DNA of 64,000 bases from Sedimentisphaerales bacterium (lineage in GTDB: Bacteria > Planctomycetota > Phycisphaerae > Sedimentisphaerales > SM23-30): the NCBI GenBank assembly GCA_028281535.1, contig JANQJS010000003.1:124001-188000 (forward strand), read 5' to 3'. Made by a program: the position numbers and the translations under genes. The notes under the pieces were generated by a model. It was given only the letters and a program-made list of their open reading frames with translations, did no database searches and was not told the origin of the DNA. Within the stretch, counting starts at the first letter, position 1. Each line of letters opens with the position of its first letter. This document shows, piece by piece, positions 34,881-44,500 of the stretch.

Positions 34881-35180
34881 TTAGCCAATAGGATTCCATA
34901 GCGTAATTTCGACAGGTTCGTCGAGAAGTTCTTCGCCTCGTTCACCAGCTGCGACGAGATAAGGCATTTCTAAATGTTTATCAAGTGCCTCTTTACTGGT
35001 CCAATTTTCATAAAAAACAAATAAGCTTGGATCTTCTTGATGAACATGCAGGTCATAATTAATGCAACCGGCTTCCTGGCGTGTTGGACCAATGAGTCCT
35101 AAGAGCATTTCTTTGGTTTCTTCAATTTTATCTGCTTTAGCTTTGATACGAGCGATGACGGTGAGTTGTTCGTTATTCAT
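34881..35180 (-). CDS. ABM-superfamily protein, YgiN-like
   Basis: The ATG at 35180 follows GAGGGA; a TTG four codons earlier is less likely. The 99-residue protein shows TVIARIKAKADKIEETKEML, TRQEAGCINYDLHVHQEDP and FVFYENWTSKEALDKHLE, the pattern of YgiN-type quinol monooxygenases and similar small proteins. It lies 47 bp before the ThDP-enzyme gene on the same strand and is probably the first gene of that operon. Confidence 0.85.
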   Translation of the reverse strand: MNNEQLTVIARIKAKADKIEETKEMLLGLIGPTRQEAGCINYDLHVHQEDPSLFVFYENWTSKEALDKHLEMPYLVAAGERGEELLDEPVEITLWNPIG

Positions 35181-35291
35181 AAAGTCCCTCAAGAATGTTG
35201 AAATTATTTATAATTGAATCGATGCGCAAGGGTATACGAATTTGCTAAAAGTTGCAAGTCTTAATGAGAAAGCGGCTTTTAAAGGCTGGAA

Positions 35292-36701
35292 TTATAATTC
35301 TTCAAGCTGGATCGTATCAACCATTTTTCCGCGAATACGGACATCGGTGATGAAAACGACTTTGCTGCCGCGTTTAACCAGGTCATGTTTCATAAGAAAG
35401 CGGCTGGCTTCTTTGACGGTTTCGTTGGAGTCTTCAGAAAAATCGATCACAAATGGTTCCGTTCCCCATAAAAGAGCGATTTGCTTTTGGGTAAGCTCTT
35501 TATTGGTAAAAGCAAAAATCTTGGTATGAAGTGATCGTGTCCAGGCAGCATTTTTGGCCATGCGACCATCTCGGGTAAAGATAACAATTGCATCAGCGTC
35601 CACTTCTTTGGCCATCGATGAAGCAGCATAAACCAGTTTTGAGGCAACAGATTTTCTTTCACCCAATTCAGCATAATTGGCACCGCCACTACGCTCAATT
35701 CGTCGTGCAATTTTGCTCATGGTTTCAACTGATTCTGCTGGATATTTTCCAACGGAAGTTTCGCCTGAAAGCATGATTGCATCAGCCTGTTCAAAAACAG
35801 CATTGGCTACGTCGGTCACTTCTGCTCGCGTTGGCATTGGATTATCGATCATCGATTCCAACATGTGGGTTGCAACAATCACAGGGCAGCCCTTGATGAT
35901 ACAACTTTTTACAATATGCCGTTGAATCGGGGGTAGGTCTTCAATGGCCACTTCAATACCTAGATCGCCACGGGCGACCATGATCGCATCGGCGACTTCG
36001 ATAATCTCATCAAGATTTTTGACACCTTGCTGATCTTCCAGCTTAGCGACAATTTTTTGCGGGGCATTTCGGTAATCCAAAATTGCTCGAAGACGCATGA
36101 CATCTTGAGCTTCACGTACGAATGACATCGCAAAAATATCGACACCAATCTCAATGCCCAATTCAATATCTTTGATATCTTTTTCTGTGAGTGCAGGCAA
36201 GTTAACGCGTACGCCAGGCAAATTGATGTGACGACGACTTCCCAAAACACCTTCGGTTAATACTTCGCAACGCAGATGATTCTGCTGCTTATCTAGAACT
36301 TTTAATTTGATATTACCATTATCAACAATGACGACATCATCGACATTGATATCATCACACAGGTGTTCGTAGTTCACATCGACAGAATGGAATTCTTCGG
36401 ATGTTTCACCTCGTACGGTCAGAGCGATAACATCGCCTGGGGTTAGGTCGATTTCGGTTGAGAGATCACCCGTTCGAATAGCAGGGCCTTGAGTATCCAT
36501 CAAAATACCCACATTGCGATCTACCCTTTTGCTGATGTCTCGAATGCGATCAACAATTTCTTTTGCCCCTTCGTGGCTAGCATGGGACATATTAATCCGG
36601 GCGACATTCATGCCCGCCAGGATGAGTTTTTCCAGTTGTTCTTCTGAGTCTGTAGCGGGTCCGATCGTAGCGATAATTTTAGTTCGTCTTGGTAAGCTCA
36701 T
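35292..36701 (-). CDS. pyk: Pyruvate kinase
   Basis: This glycolytic enzyme converts phosphoenolpyruvate and ADP to pyruvate and ATP. The ATG at 36701 begins the normal N-terminus (MSLPRRTKIIATIGPA); the open frame extends 41 codons further upstream without family similarity. Motifs are NMSHASHEG, MDTQGPAIRTG, the active-site block MVARGDLGIE and ATHMLESM followed by PTRAEVTDVANAVFEQADA, and the C-terminal lid and effector-domain regions. The length (469 aa) is typical. The gene has its own promoter (36823-36851) and a leader of about 115 nt containing a GC-rich hairpin. Confidence 0.97.
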   Translation of the reverse strand: MSLPRRTKIIATIGPATDSEEQLEKLILAGMNVARINMSHASHEGAKEIVDRIRDISKRVDRNVGILMDTQGPAIRTGDLSTEIDLTPGDVIALTVRGETSEEFHSVDVNYEHLCDDINVDDVVIVDNGNIKLKVLDKQQNHLRCEVLTEGVLGSRRHINLPGVRVNLPALTEKDIKDIELGIEIGVDIFAMSFVREAQDVMRLRAILDYRNAPQKIVAKLEDQQGVKNLDEIIEVADAIMVARGDLGIEVAIEDLPPIQRHIVKSCIIKGCPVIVATHMLESMIDNPMPTRAEVTDVANAVFEQADAIMLSGETSVGKYPAESVETMSKIARRIERSGGANYAELGERKSVASKLVYAASSMAKEVDADAIVIFTRDGRMAKNAAWTRSLHTKIFAFTNKELTQKQIALLWGTEPFVIDFSEDSNETVKEASRFLMKHDLVKRGSKVVFITDVRIRGKMVDTIQLEEL

Positions 36702-36738
36702 ATTATTTCTGTGTTTATAAAAGTTAGGGGTTCTATAT

Positions 36739-36769
36739 GTGGTGGTGGACCGGTAGGGACCACAACCAC
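36739..36769 (-). promoter_or_regulatory. Hairpin in the pyk leader
   Basis: GTGGTGGTGGACC (36739-36751) pairs with GGGACCACAACCAC (36756-36769) with two mismatches over a tetraloop-size loop. On the minus strand it lies in the pyk 5' leader, about 38 nt before the start codon. No T-run follows, so it is not a simple terminator. Confidence 0.5.
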
Positions 36770-36822
36770 TTACATTCACGAGGTCAGAACAAAAAGCGGC
36801 TGAGGTCGTGAAGCCAAAGCCC

Positions 36823-36851
36823 ATTATAAATAGTTAAATATAGGGGATCAA
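36823..36851 (-). promoter_or_regulatory. Promoter of pyk
   Basis: On the minus strand TTGATC (36851-36846), a 17-bp spacer and a perfect TATAAT (36828-36823) lie about 120 bp upstream of the pyk start, between pyk and the preceding membrane-protein gene. Confidence 0.65.
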
Positions 36852-36866
36852 GGAACTTCGATAAGT

Positions 36867-37322
36867 TCAGCCACTTTTCTCGTAAGCTTCTTTTTCAAAG
36901 GGATTATCCAGGTAAGGATCAAAACCTCGCCATTTTTGGATCAGGCCGGCAAGTAGATAAGCTGGAATGAAAAAAGGGCCCCATCTTTCGCATTGGCGGA
37001 CATGAACATGTTCGTGATCTCGGCAATCATCCAGGCATTGCTGATTGCAACCCACAATCACATGGCCAAGTGTCATAGCAGCTGCTTGACCTACAAAAGG
37101 AGAGATAAACCTCAGCATTTTTTCTACACCAGGTCCTTGCAATTCTAACACACCTCGAACTACACGGATGGAGCTGTTTTTAGTAAGTGCAAATGGGATA
37201 AAGAGTAGCCCAAATAATGTCGTTGGGCTTACCCAAATATATACCAACAAGGCCCAAAAGCATTGCAATAATTCAAGACATCTGTTCATATCAGTGCAGC
37301 TTTTCTTGGAGATGTTAATCAC
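36867..37322 (-). CDS. Small membrane protein with an HExxH motif
   Basis: The 151-residue frame starts at a GTG (37322) that overlaps the stop of the upstream 55-codon gene, suggesting coupled translation; an ATG at 37289 is an alternative. A membrane segment (about 15-42) is followed by LRFISPFVGQAAAMTLGHVIVG, then DHEHVHVRQCERWGPFFIPAY. HEHVH fits HExxH, with a downstream Glu/Asp-rich tail (DNPFEKEAYE), as in a very small gluzincin-like peptidase. Similar proteins occur in planctomycetes and other bacteria, unnamed to my knowledge. A protease role is inference only. Confidence 0.7.
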   Translation of the reverse strand: MINISKKSCTDMNRCLELLQCFWALLVYIWVSPTTLFGLLFIPFALTKNSSIRVVRGVLELQGPGVEKMLRFISPFVGQAAAMTLGHVIVGCNQQCLDDCRDHEHVHVRQCERWGPFFIPAYLLAGLIQKWRGFDPYLDNPFEKEAYEKSG

Positions 37323-37482
37323 CGGTTAATCGTTCCAGTTTATTGAGGCGTTGTTCAATTTCTAATAATTTATGGATGATGATGATATGTGTTTTTTTGG
37401 CATCAATTCCCACTGGGCTATCTTTGCAGGAGATCAATTTTTCGATTTTTTCGAAGGCGATTTTGTCTAATTCAAGCTCCAT
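37315..37482 (-). CDS. Small acidic/lysine-rich helical protein (55 aa)
   Basis: The start ATG at 37482 follows AAGGAG with good spacing. The product (MELELDKIAFEKIEKLI ... RLNKLERLTGD) is helical, with a coiled-coil-like C-terminal half (LLEIEQRLNKLERL). Its stop overlaps the GTG start of the HExxH membrane protein by 8 bp, so it is probably its operon partner. I do not recognise a family. Confidence 0.7.
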   Translation of the reverse strand: MELELDKIAFEKIEKLISCKDSPVGIDAKKTHIIIIHKLLEIEQRLNKLERLTGD

Positions 37483-37681
37483 ATCAATGCTCCTTAACGG
37501 TTGTGTGGTTTACTTAGCAATGCTTATCTGTTAGTGTATCATGCTGGCAGTAGAATTACAACTTGATTGCGATCGATTCACTAGATTGATAACTGGTTGA
37601 TTGTCGATTGGTTATGACGTTGTGATGCTATACTGTTTTTTTGTTTATACAGATAGGATGTGATTTCTAAAGGGTTTTGAC

Positions 37682-38053
37682 ATGTTTAGACTGATTTCAC
37701 TTTTTGTCATCTTAGCCTTGGCTGCTTGTATCTTTGTGCAATATAACGATGCTGATGGCTTTTGGTGGATGTTGATTTATGCTATTGTGATTATGGTGAC
37801 TCTATTACAATTTTGGAACAAGCATAAACCGTTTGCTTTGATAGGGTGTCTTGGTGGACTGGTTGGGTTTGTCATCTTTATGCCAGGCTGGGGGCTAGAT
37901 ACTTGGATACTTCTGGCAAAACCCAAGGATGATATTAACCAAGTAGAGTTGGTGCGAGAAGCTGTAGGGCTTTTGTTGTGCAGTTTTTGGTTGTTTGTAC
38001 TGCTAGTGAGTAAAAATAAAAAAAACGCCCCTGGAGAAAACAGGAGCGTTTAA
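37682..38053 (+). CDS. TMEM220-family integral membrane protein
   Basis: The 123-residue protein has four predicted membrane helices (about 2-20, 28-44, 50-68, 92-110). The markers of the TMEM220 family are VQYNDADGFWWMLIY near the start and ELVREAVGLLL near residue 88. The function is unknown. The last codons (about KNAPGENRSV) are encoded by the terminator hairpin at 38023-38051. Confidence 0.85.
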   Translation: MFRLISLFVILALAACIFVQYNDADGFWWMLIYAIVIMVTLLQFWNKHKPFALIGCLGGLVGFVIFMPGWGLDTWILLAKPKDDINQVELVREAVGLLLCSFWLFVLLVSKNKKNAPGENRSV

Positions 38054-38062
38054 TATTTTTTA
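38023..38062. terminator. Terminator overlapping the end of the TMEM220-like gene
   Basis: AAACGC-C-CCTG and CAGG-A-GCGTTT form a hairpin (38023-38051) with one internal mismatch, followed by a T-rich tail; A residues precede it, so it can serve the converging gene too. The stop codon TAA lies at its end. Confidence 0.8.
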
Positions 38063-38275
38063 TTCGCTTTTACTATTATCATCGGCTGGTTCAGGTTCAT
38101 CATCATTATCATCATCTGACAGCTGAAGAGGGTTTGTGTGGTCTGTTAATTGGGGTTTTTCGATTCTATCATGGAGTGAGCACTCTCTGGCTTCAGAGGT
38201 ACTTAGGCCTACAAAAGAAAGTAGGGCAAAGAGTGAGCATAGAAAATATAGGGCGGCTTTTTTGGGACATCTCAT
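38060..38275 (-). CDS. Small secreted acidic protein (71 aa)
   Basis: The ATG at 38275 follows GAAAGGAA. The peptide has a signal sequence (about 1-27, LYFLCSLFALLSFVGLSTSEA) and a mature part of about 43 residues ending in a tract of Asp, Glu, Pro and Asn. I recognise no family. It lies just upstream, in transcription order, of the bidirectional terminator. Confidence 0.65.
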   Translation of the reverse strand: MRCPKKAALYFLCSLFALLSFVGLSTSEARECSLHDRIEKPQLTDHTNPLQLSDDDNDDEPEPADDNSKSE

Positions 38276-38443
38276 AATATTCCTTTCAAAATAGAAGATA
38301 GTATTAACTTTATGTTTTTTGACCGCCTGCTTTCCTGGATTGGTTAATTTAAGTGTAAAATATAACATTATCGGGGCAAATAAATTGTTAATTATTACTT
38401 AAAAAATTATCTTTTTCTAATCGTTATAAGCCGCAAATTTCTC

Positions 38444-38476
38444 CATAAAAAAAGGCCCGAAGTATCGGGCCTTTTT
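38444..38476 (-). terminator. Rho-independent terminator after LamG paralogue C
   Basis: AAAGGCCCGA (38451-38460) and TCGGGCCTTT (38465-38474) are perfect arms around a 4-nt loop. Reading from the minus strand a run of T residues follows. Confidence 0.93.
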
Positions 38477-38500
38477 AAGCAAACTATTTAAATTAAATAA

Positions 38501-41305
38501 TTAACGCGAGATGCTGATGTCTAATGCTTTGGTCGCTGATTTTTTCACCCAGATGACCAGCATTTGTTTGCCCTCAGTATCGCGTGTAACACCTTGTCGG
38601 AAATCTGGGCCAGGTTTGATTTTCTTGTCATTGATTTTCAGTTTGGCAAGGCTATCGCTGTTCCAATTTTTGACGACAAAGCTAGGATTCACAACAGGAG
38701 ATTTCTTAGAAGCTTTTAAGCTAAAGGATAACTTTCCTTTTTTAGTAGTAAATTCAAATGCTCTTTGAGATTTATTATAACCAAGAAATTTTCCGCCATC
38801 AACATCTTTGGCTTTTGCTGGGAAGTTCCAGGACTTCGCTAGAGGTAGTAAGGCTTTAACGTCGGTATTGTTGGTGAAGCCATACATACCCATATTGCCA
38901 TGCTGGACAACATTATCAGCAGCTGCCAGTGCAACGTGGTTGACACGGTCGTAGTCAACCGCAAAGCGTCCATCAGATGGGATTTGACTAACAGGCCAGT
39001 GATTCCATGGGCCAGCAAATGGATCTTCAGCGTGTGTATGCTTAGATTGTTCAACATGTCCCCAAGGTGTAATGTAAGTACCTTTTTGGAAGATACCAAA
39101 CACTTTATAGTCAGATTTGAAATTGATGAGTTCAATGCAAGCGTCTTTTAATTCATTGGTAGGGACTTTGTTGGGAAGTTCCCACTGAAGAGGTAATACT
39201 TTTCCATCGAGGTTTGCAAGTGTGATAGCTTGCAAATCAATTTGGTCCAGTGGTTTTACATCAGGTTGGCTAAAGAATTGAATGTCCTGCCATCCTGCTT
39301 CACCTGCATGGTATGTTACAAAGCGAATTCCCAATGAGTCAGGGTAGAAGGTATGATATTCATCTGCCCATGCAAGTGGCTCTGGGAAAAGATAGTTAAC
39401 ATCGTTGGAGGGGTATCGCCAGTGAATGACAACGCGAGCAGGAGTATTTTCAATGATTTCTACAAGACCATATCGCATATCTTTGTCTGCCATGTGTTCA
39501 GAGCAACCATGTTTACCCCATACTTCACAACTTTGATCTGCCATCCAGATGTTATTGTCTGTAACCCAACCTGGACCGTAGTTACCACCACGCCAGTAAA
39601 CCACTTTTGCTGGAGAAGAATCAAATTGAATGACCACATCTGAGTAGTCGTCACTTCGCCACATATTATCCCAAAGATCATGATATTTTAGTTTGGTATA
39701 GTATGCGCCAAATGCTTTAGCCGGTTTGCCATCCACTTCACCAGGCAAAACACGTTTTTCAATATCTGGATTTTGAATAATTTTATCGCTAGGTTTGTTT
39801 TTACTGTAGTTTTGTTTAATCTGTTCTTTGCTTAATGCGCTGCTATAGACTTTTACTTCATCAATTAAGCCTTCAATACCATATATCGTAGGAAGGTGTT
39901 CCAATGGAGATCGCACTGGATCTGAGGGGTAAGCCATTTGATTATTGATACCAACCAGTAGCGGAGTGCCTGCAGGGACCTCAACATTTCCTGATACCGA
40001 AATGGTTTCAATTTCTTCGCCATTGACGAACAAGCTCATAGAGCCATTGCCATAGCTTCCTGCCAGATGAACCCATTTATTACGAGGTAATTTTTCTTTT
40101 GATTTTAAGATATAGTTATTAACGACAAACAGAGCGTGATTGTAAGGGCCGACACCCAGGTAGTAACCTTTTCCAGGTTTTCTTTCTTCTGCTTTACGCT
40201 TGAAGTCTGCCAAGCCACCAGTTTCAACTGGACCAGGATCCATGATGGAGTGGTGGACAATCGGAGCCCAGTTCCAAGGATTCGCACCCAGAGTTACCCA
40301 GCTTTCAACTGAAACAGCATCTGTCACTTTAGGGGCTGCACTGGCAGGGACAGAGATTTTAGTATAATAACCATCAAATCCCAGGGCAGTACCTGATGCC
40401 CCTGATTTCCAAGCCGCTTTATGGCCTTGGATCGGGTAGCGTTGCTTAGACTGATTTTCTTTGGTCATTTCACTAGCAGCATCATCAAATTTGAACCATA
40501 AATCAGGATTGATGACGTTATATGTTTTCGTAGGGTTTTGCGGGGCAGAAGCTGTCGCATGGCGTTCTAGGCTTTCGGTATGAGATAATACTTTTATTCC
40601 ATCGGTATCGAGCTTGAGCCATTGGGTTTTAGTTTTCCAGACGTCTGTTTTTCCCGTAGCTTGGCGAACTTCGCGTTTAACGCGATGGTCAGGTGTAATG
40701 GTAAAAAATTCATGTGCAACACCATCAAAGTCTGGATTATCAAAATCTGGAACATATCGCCAGTGGATCACGATTTCATCAGAGTTGTTTTTGATGATAC
40801 GGGAATAGCTATAAAGGCAACCAATATCTTTGTCGCGTTTATGGCTAATGATACCTTGTTCAGGGTGATCATGTTTCACTTCATCTACCAACCATGAGCC
40901 TTTAGGTGTTACCCATTTAGGTTCGTAACTGGTTTCACGTGAAAAGACCAGTTGATGACCTTTAGAAAGATTGACAATGATATCAGCATATTTTCCAGTG
41001 ATTTTTCCTGATCTTTCACCACCTTCTTCATCGTCATCCTCATCTTCATCATCATACTCTTCATCCTCTCCATCTTCTTCTTCGTCCTCATCTTCTCCTT
41101 CTTCCTCTTCTCCATCAAGTGGGATTCCGGTGTAATCGAACTCATCAGTTTGAGGTAAGTAGCTTAACATTTCATCGACTGGAATATCATAATTCAAGCG
41201 AGTGTAGTAAGCGTAAAAATCTGAGGATGCCATGACATTGCCTGTGACAAACATCAAGGCAAGAATAATTACTAGATATGAAATGGCTGGACGGTTTTTT
41301 TCCAT
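38501..41305 (-). CDS. Giant secreted LamG-domain protein, paralogue C
   Basis: The 934-residue protein has a signal peptide (about 1-26) and the common module 1 (from FYAYYTRLNYD near residue 30). Here the hyperacidic tract (about 62-95) is inserted inside module 1, not near the C-terminus. The LamG domain lies at about 265-515 (WFKFDDAASEM ... NKWVHLAGSYGNGS ... IEGLIDEVKVYSS). Module 2 starts near 531 (FGAYYTKLKYHDLWDNMWR), and the C-terminal beta domain ends at KALDISISR. It is more distant from A and B than these are from each other. It is transcribed on its own or after paralogue D, 278 bp upstream, from which it is separated by a terminator. Confidence 0.85.
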   Translation of the reverse strand: MEKNRPAISYLVIILALMFVTGNVMASSDFYAYYTRLNYDIPVDEMLSYLPQTDEFDYTGIPLDGEEEEGEDEDEEEDGEDEEYDDEDEDDDEEGGERSGKITGKYADIIVNLSKGHQLVFSRETSYEPKWVTPKGSWLVDEVKHDHPEQGIISHKRDKDIGCLYSYSRIIKNNSDEIVIHWRYVPDFDNPDFDGVAHEFFTITPDHRVKREVRQATGKTDVWKTKTQWLKLDTDGIKVLSHTESLERHATASAPQNPTKTYNVINPDLWFKFDDAASEMTKENQSKQRYPIQGHKAAWKSGASGTALGFDGYYTKISVPASAAPKVTDAVSVESWVTLGANPWNWAPIVHHSIMDPGPVETGGLADFKRKAEERKPGKGYYLGVGPYNHALFVVNNYILKSKEKLPRNKWVHLAGSYGNGSMSLFVNGEEIETISVSGNVEVPAGTPLLVGINNQMAYPSDPVRSPLEHLPTIYGIEGLIDEVKVYSSALSKEQIKQNYSKNKPSDKIIQNPDIEKRVLPGEVDGKPAKAFGAYYTKLKYHDLWDNMWRSDDYSDVVIQFDSSPAKVVYWRGGNYGPGWVTDNNIWMADQSCEVWGKHGCSEHMADKDMRYGLVEIIENTPARVVIHWRYPSNDVNYLFPEPLAWADEYHTFYPDSLGIRFVTYHAGEAGWQDIQFFSQPDVKPLDQIDLQAITLANLDGKVLPLQWELPNKVPTNELKDACIELINFKSDYKVFGIFQKGTYITPWGHVEQSKHTHAEDPFAGPWNHWPVSQIPSDGRFAVDYDRVNHVALAAADNVVQHGNMGMYGFTNNTDVKALLPLAKSWNFPAKAKDVDGGKFLGYNKSQRAFEFTTKKGKLSFSLKASKKSPVVNPSFVVKNWNSDSLAKLKINDKKIKPGPDFRQGVTRDTEGKQMLVIWVKKSATKALDISISR

Positions 41306-41365
41306 AGTGATGGATCTCCTAGGTTTAAATGATTCACTAATTTATTTATCATTCTGAGCTTATTG

Positions 41366-41384
41366 GGTAGACGTAGTATCTTAC
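41366..41384 (-). promoter_or_regulatory. Motif GTAAGATAC-N5-CTACC upstream of LamG paralogue C
   Basis: On the minus strand this 19-bp motif lies about 61 bp before the start codon. The same two blocks with the same spacing occur upstream of LamG paralogue D (44950-44968). Confidence 0.4.
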
Positions 41385-41493
41385 TTCACAGCACAATTGA
41401 ATTCAATTAAATTAAACATATATTTGTAACCTTTTTAGACATATGAGGTTGTGATAATGATGTTTGTGGGTCTATTTTATGGTAGAGATAGAG

Positions 41494-41538
41494 ATAAAAA
41501 AACCAACTATAAATGACTTGCGAATCACTCATAGTTGG
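41494..41538 (-). terminator. Terminator after LamG paralogue D
   Basis: CCAACTATAAATGA (41503-41516) and TCACTCATAGTTGG (41525-41538) pair with two G-T or A-C type imperfections over an 8-nt loop. Reading from the minus strand a T-run follows. Confidence 0.8.
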
Positions 41539-41583
41539 CAGGTTGTTTAAAAGATATCGTTGACGATTATTGCTATGTGTCTT

Positions 41584-44500
41584 TTATTTAGAAATCACGA
41601 TGTTAGTGGTTTTTGTTGCTTCAAATTTAATCCAGATCACTTTATTTAAAGTTCCATCGGTCGCAATAGTTACCCCTTGGCGGAAGTCCGTTCCGGATTC
41701 AATTGTTTGACCATTAATTGTCATTTTTGCTAAAACATCATCATGCCATCCCTGGATTAAGACACATGGATTCAGTAATGGATTTTCATCAGAAGCGGGC
41801 AATGTAAATTTGATGCTCGAAGTTGGATCCTTTAAAATATAAGCCGCTTGCGATTGATCATAGCCAAGGCTTTTTGCACCACTGATTTTTGTTACTTCAG
41901 GAGCTTGAAGCCAGGATCGTCCTCGTTTGGCTAATTCGCGTGCGGGTTTTGTCGTCATGCCATTTAAATAAAGTTTAACACCTAAATTTTCATCTAGATG
42001 AAAAAATTCATTTACTGTATCTAACCAGAACATGGACGTTGATGTTGTTCTGTCAACAGTATGGGCATGGTGTCCATCTGAAATCACATAGGACATTGGC
42101 CAATGATTGAACCAGGAAAATTTTGAATATTTGGTAAACTCTCTTGGATCATTATACGCTGCTAAGATGAGTTCATCGCTGGGGGGACCAATCACAAATG
42201 GGTCCCAATCAGCTTTCAAATTCATCACAGCAATATTTCGATCTTTAGGTTCTCGCATACCACCGCCATGGTATTCGCCTTGAGGTGGGCCGTCTTTCCA
42301 GGAGTAAGTGTGACTTTCGCCTAGCAAGTTCGCCAATGTCATAGCGTCCCATTCAAGGTTATCTTCAGGACGCTGTTCAGGGCCATTCAAAATAATCCCT
42401 TCATGCCATTCGCGATCTCCAGGTTCTATACTCCAGGCATGCTGGGCACGGACGCTAACGCCATCAGGGTAAATGACATGATATTCATCCGTCCAGTCTC
42501 CCCACTGGCCTGGCTCTTCGACTCCTGCGCTATCGTATTTAACATCAACAAGAGCATATCGCCAATGTAAGACGACCCGAGCTGGCGTATTTTCAATAAT
42601 TCTTACGTAAGAGTGTCTGCTTTCTTTGTCAGACATGGGTTCAGCGCAACCATATTCTGTACCAGATTCAGTAAACTCCTGTGTTGCCCAGATATTATTT
42701 TCTGAGACCCAGTGCGGAATGTAGCTGGTGCCACGCCAAAAGATCAGTTGGACTGGCAATTCATCAAATTGCACGACCAAATCAGAATGATCGCCCACAC
42801 GCCATCGATTGTCCCAAGTATCATAAAATTTCAATTTCGTGTAGTAAGCACCAAATCGTTTTGACTGCAAACCATTACCAGGCAACACACGTTTTTGAAG
42901 ATCTGGATTTTGTCGTCGCAGATCATTAGGCTTATGCTGAGCATAGGTTTTATAGATCTGGTCTGGTCCTAAATACGTGTCATAGATTTTGACTTCATCA
43001 ATTATTCCATCAAAGGCAAATTCAGACGTGTCGGTAAAAAATGGGCGAATAGGCAATGCCGGTTTCATAGGTGTGCCTTTACCGATACGCACGTCAAGTT
43101 GATCAGCAGTTTGATTATTTGCTGCCATGAATAATTCCCGGCCTGAGGTTTCCAGGTCGCCTGCTTTTTGGCCGTTGATGTAAATAGTCATCATGCCTTT
43201 TTTACTTTCATAGGTCGCGGCGACGTGCACCCATTTATTTCTGGGGAGTTTTTCTTTGGAGATCACTTCAAACCAGCCGCCACCAATGGCTGCTTTGAAT
43301 CCGAGGTGACCATAATAATCAATCCCAAAGAAATAGCCATTTTTTCCGGGTATGCTTTGCTGGATGATAGGGCACCAGTTCCAAGGGTAGGCCTTAATCG
43401 CGATCCAGGCTTCCATGGAAAGTTCACCAACGGTCACATCGCGTTTAAATGATTCGTACAGGAATGGAGATTTTTCGACGGGTAGTGAAACCATCGAACT
43501 CCATCCGTTAAATACCAGGCCACTGCCAGAAACCCCTGCCCCCCAAATCGCATTATCACCTTCGATTTTACTAGTGGTGTTGCCAATGATTTCTGTTGTG
43601 ATATCGCCTTGTGTTTCATCAAAGGTCCACCAGGCAATCGGAGGAGTGACAGGTTGAGATTTTTCCTTAAAATGGAGTGTGATTGTATCTTCATGGCTGA
43701 ATTCACCATCTTCTGCTTTTAAGGTTAAGATATAACTGCCAGACCGAGAGAAAGTAACTAGTGTTGTTGGGGATGTTTCATCTTCAAAATCAACATTACC
43801 AGGTCCTTTGCTTTTTGACCATTTGATTTTAAGATCTGAGTTTGGTAGGCCATCATCTTTGACTGAAGCTTGAAGTTCATATTCAATTTCTTCGGAATCA
43901 TTATCTTCAATGATAATGGATTGGTCTTTGCCGGCGTCAACAATAGGAGCTTGATTCACAACTGGTATATCAACGTGTTTAGGTGTAATCGTCACTAAGC
44001 TGTTGTTTCGAATATTTTCACTGATTGAAATAATCAAGTCCGTACCAGCCAGTGTGTGGAGATATCCTGTTTTAATATTTTGAATGGTTCTATCTTTTAT
44101 TGAGATTTTTTCAATGGCATGTTCACCCCAGTTCTTAATTAAGAATGCAGGGTGGGCAAGTCCGTCATTCACCGTAAAGGTTAATGGCTTACCGAATGCT
44201 TTTATGTCTGTATTTATTTTAAAGCATCGTTGAGCGGCATCATAACCAGCAAATGAGTATCCTTTGCTAACTTGTGAAATTCCTCTTTTCTCAGTTGATG
44301 AAATCTCTGACGTCTTGATGCCATTATTATTCAATATTGATGTTGTGACTTTGAGGTTGGATGGGCTTTTCCAGTCGTCTAATTTTGTTGCTCCTGGTCT
44401 AAATGAACGGTTGACAATTCCGCTGGGATAGAAATAAAAGTATTCATCTACATAGTATGTTAATCCTACTTTAGACAAATCAGGAGCATAACGCCAATGG

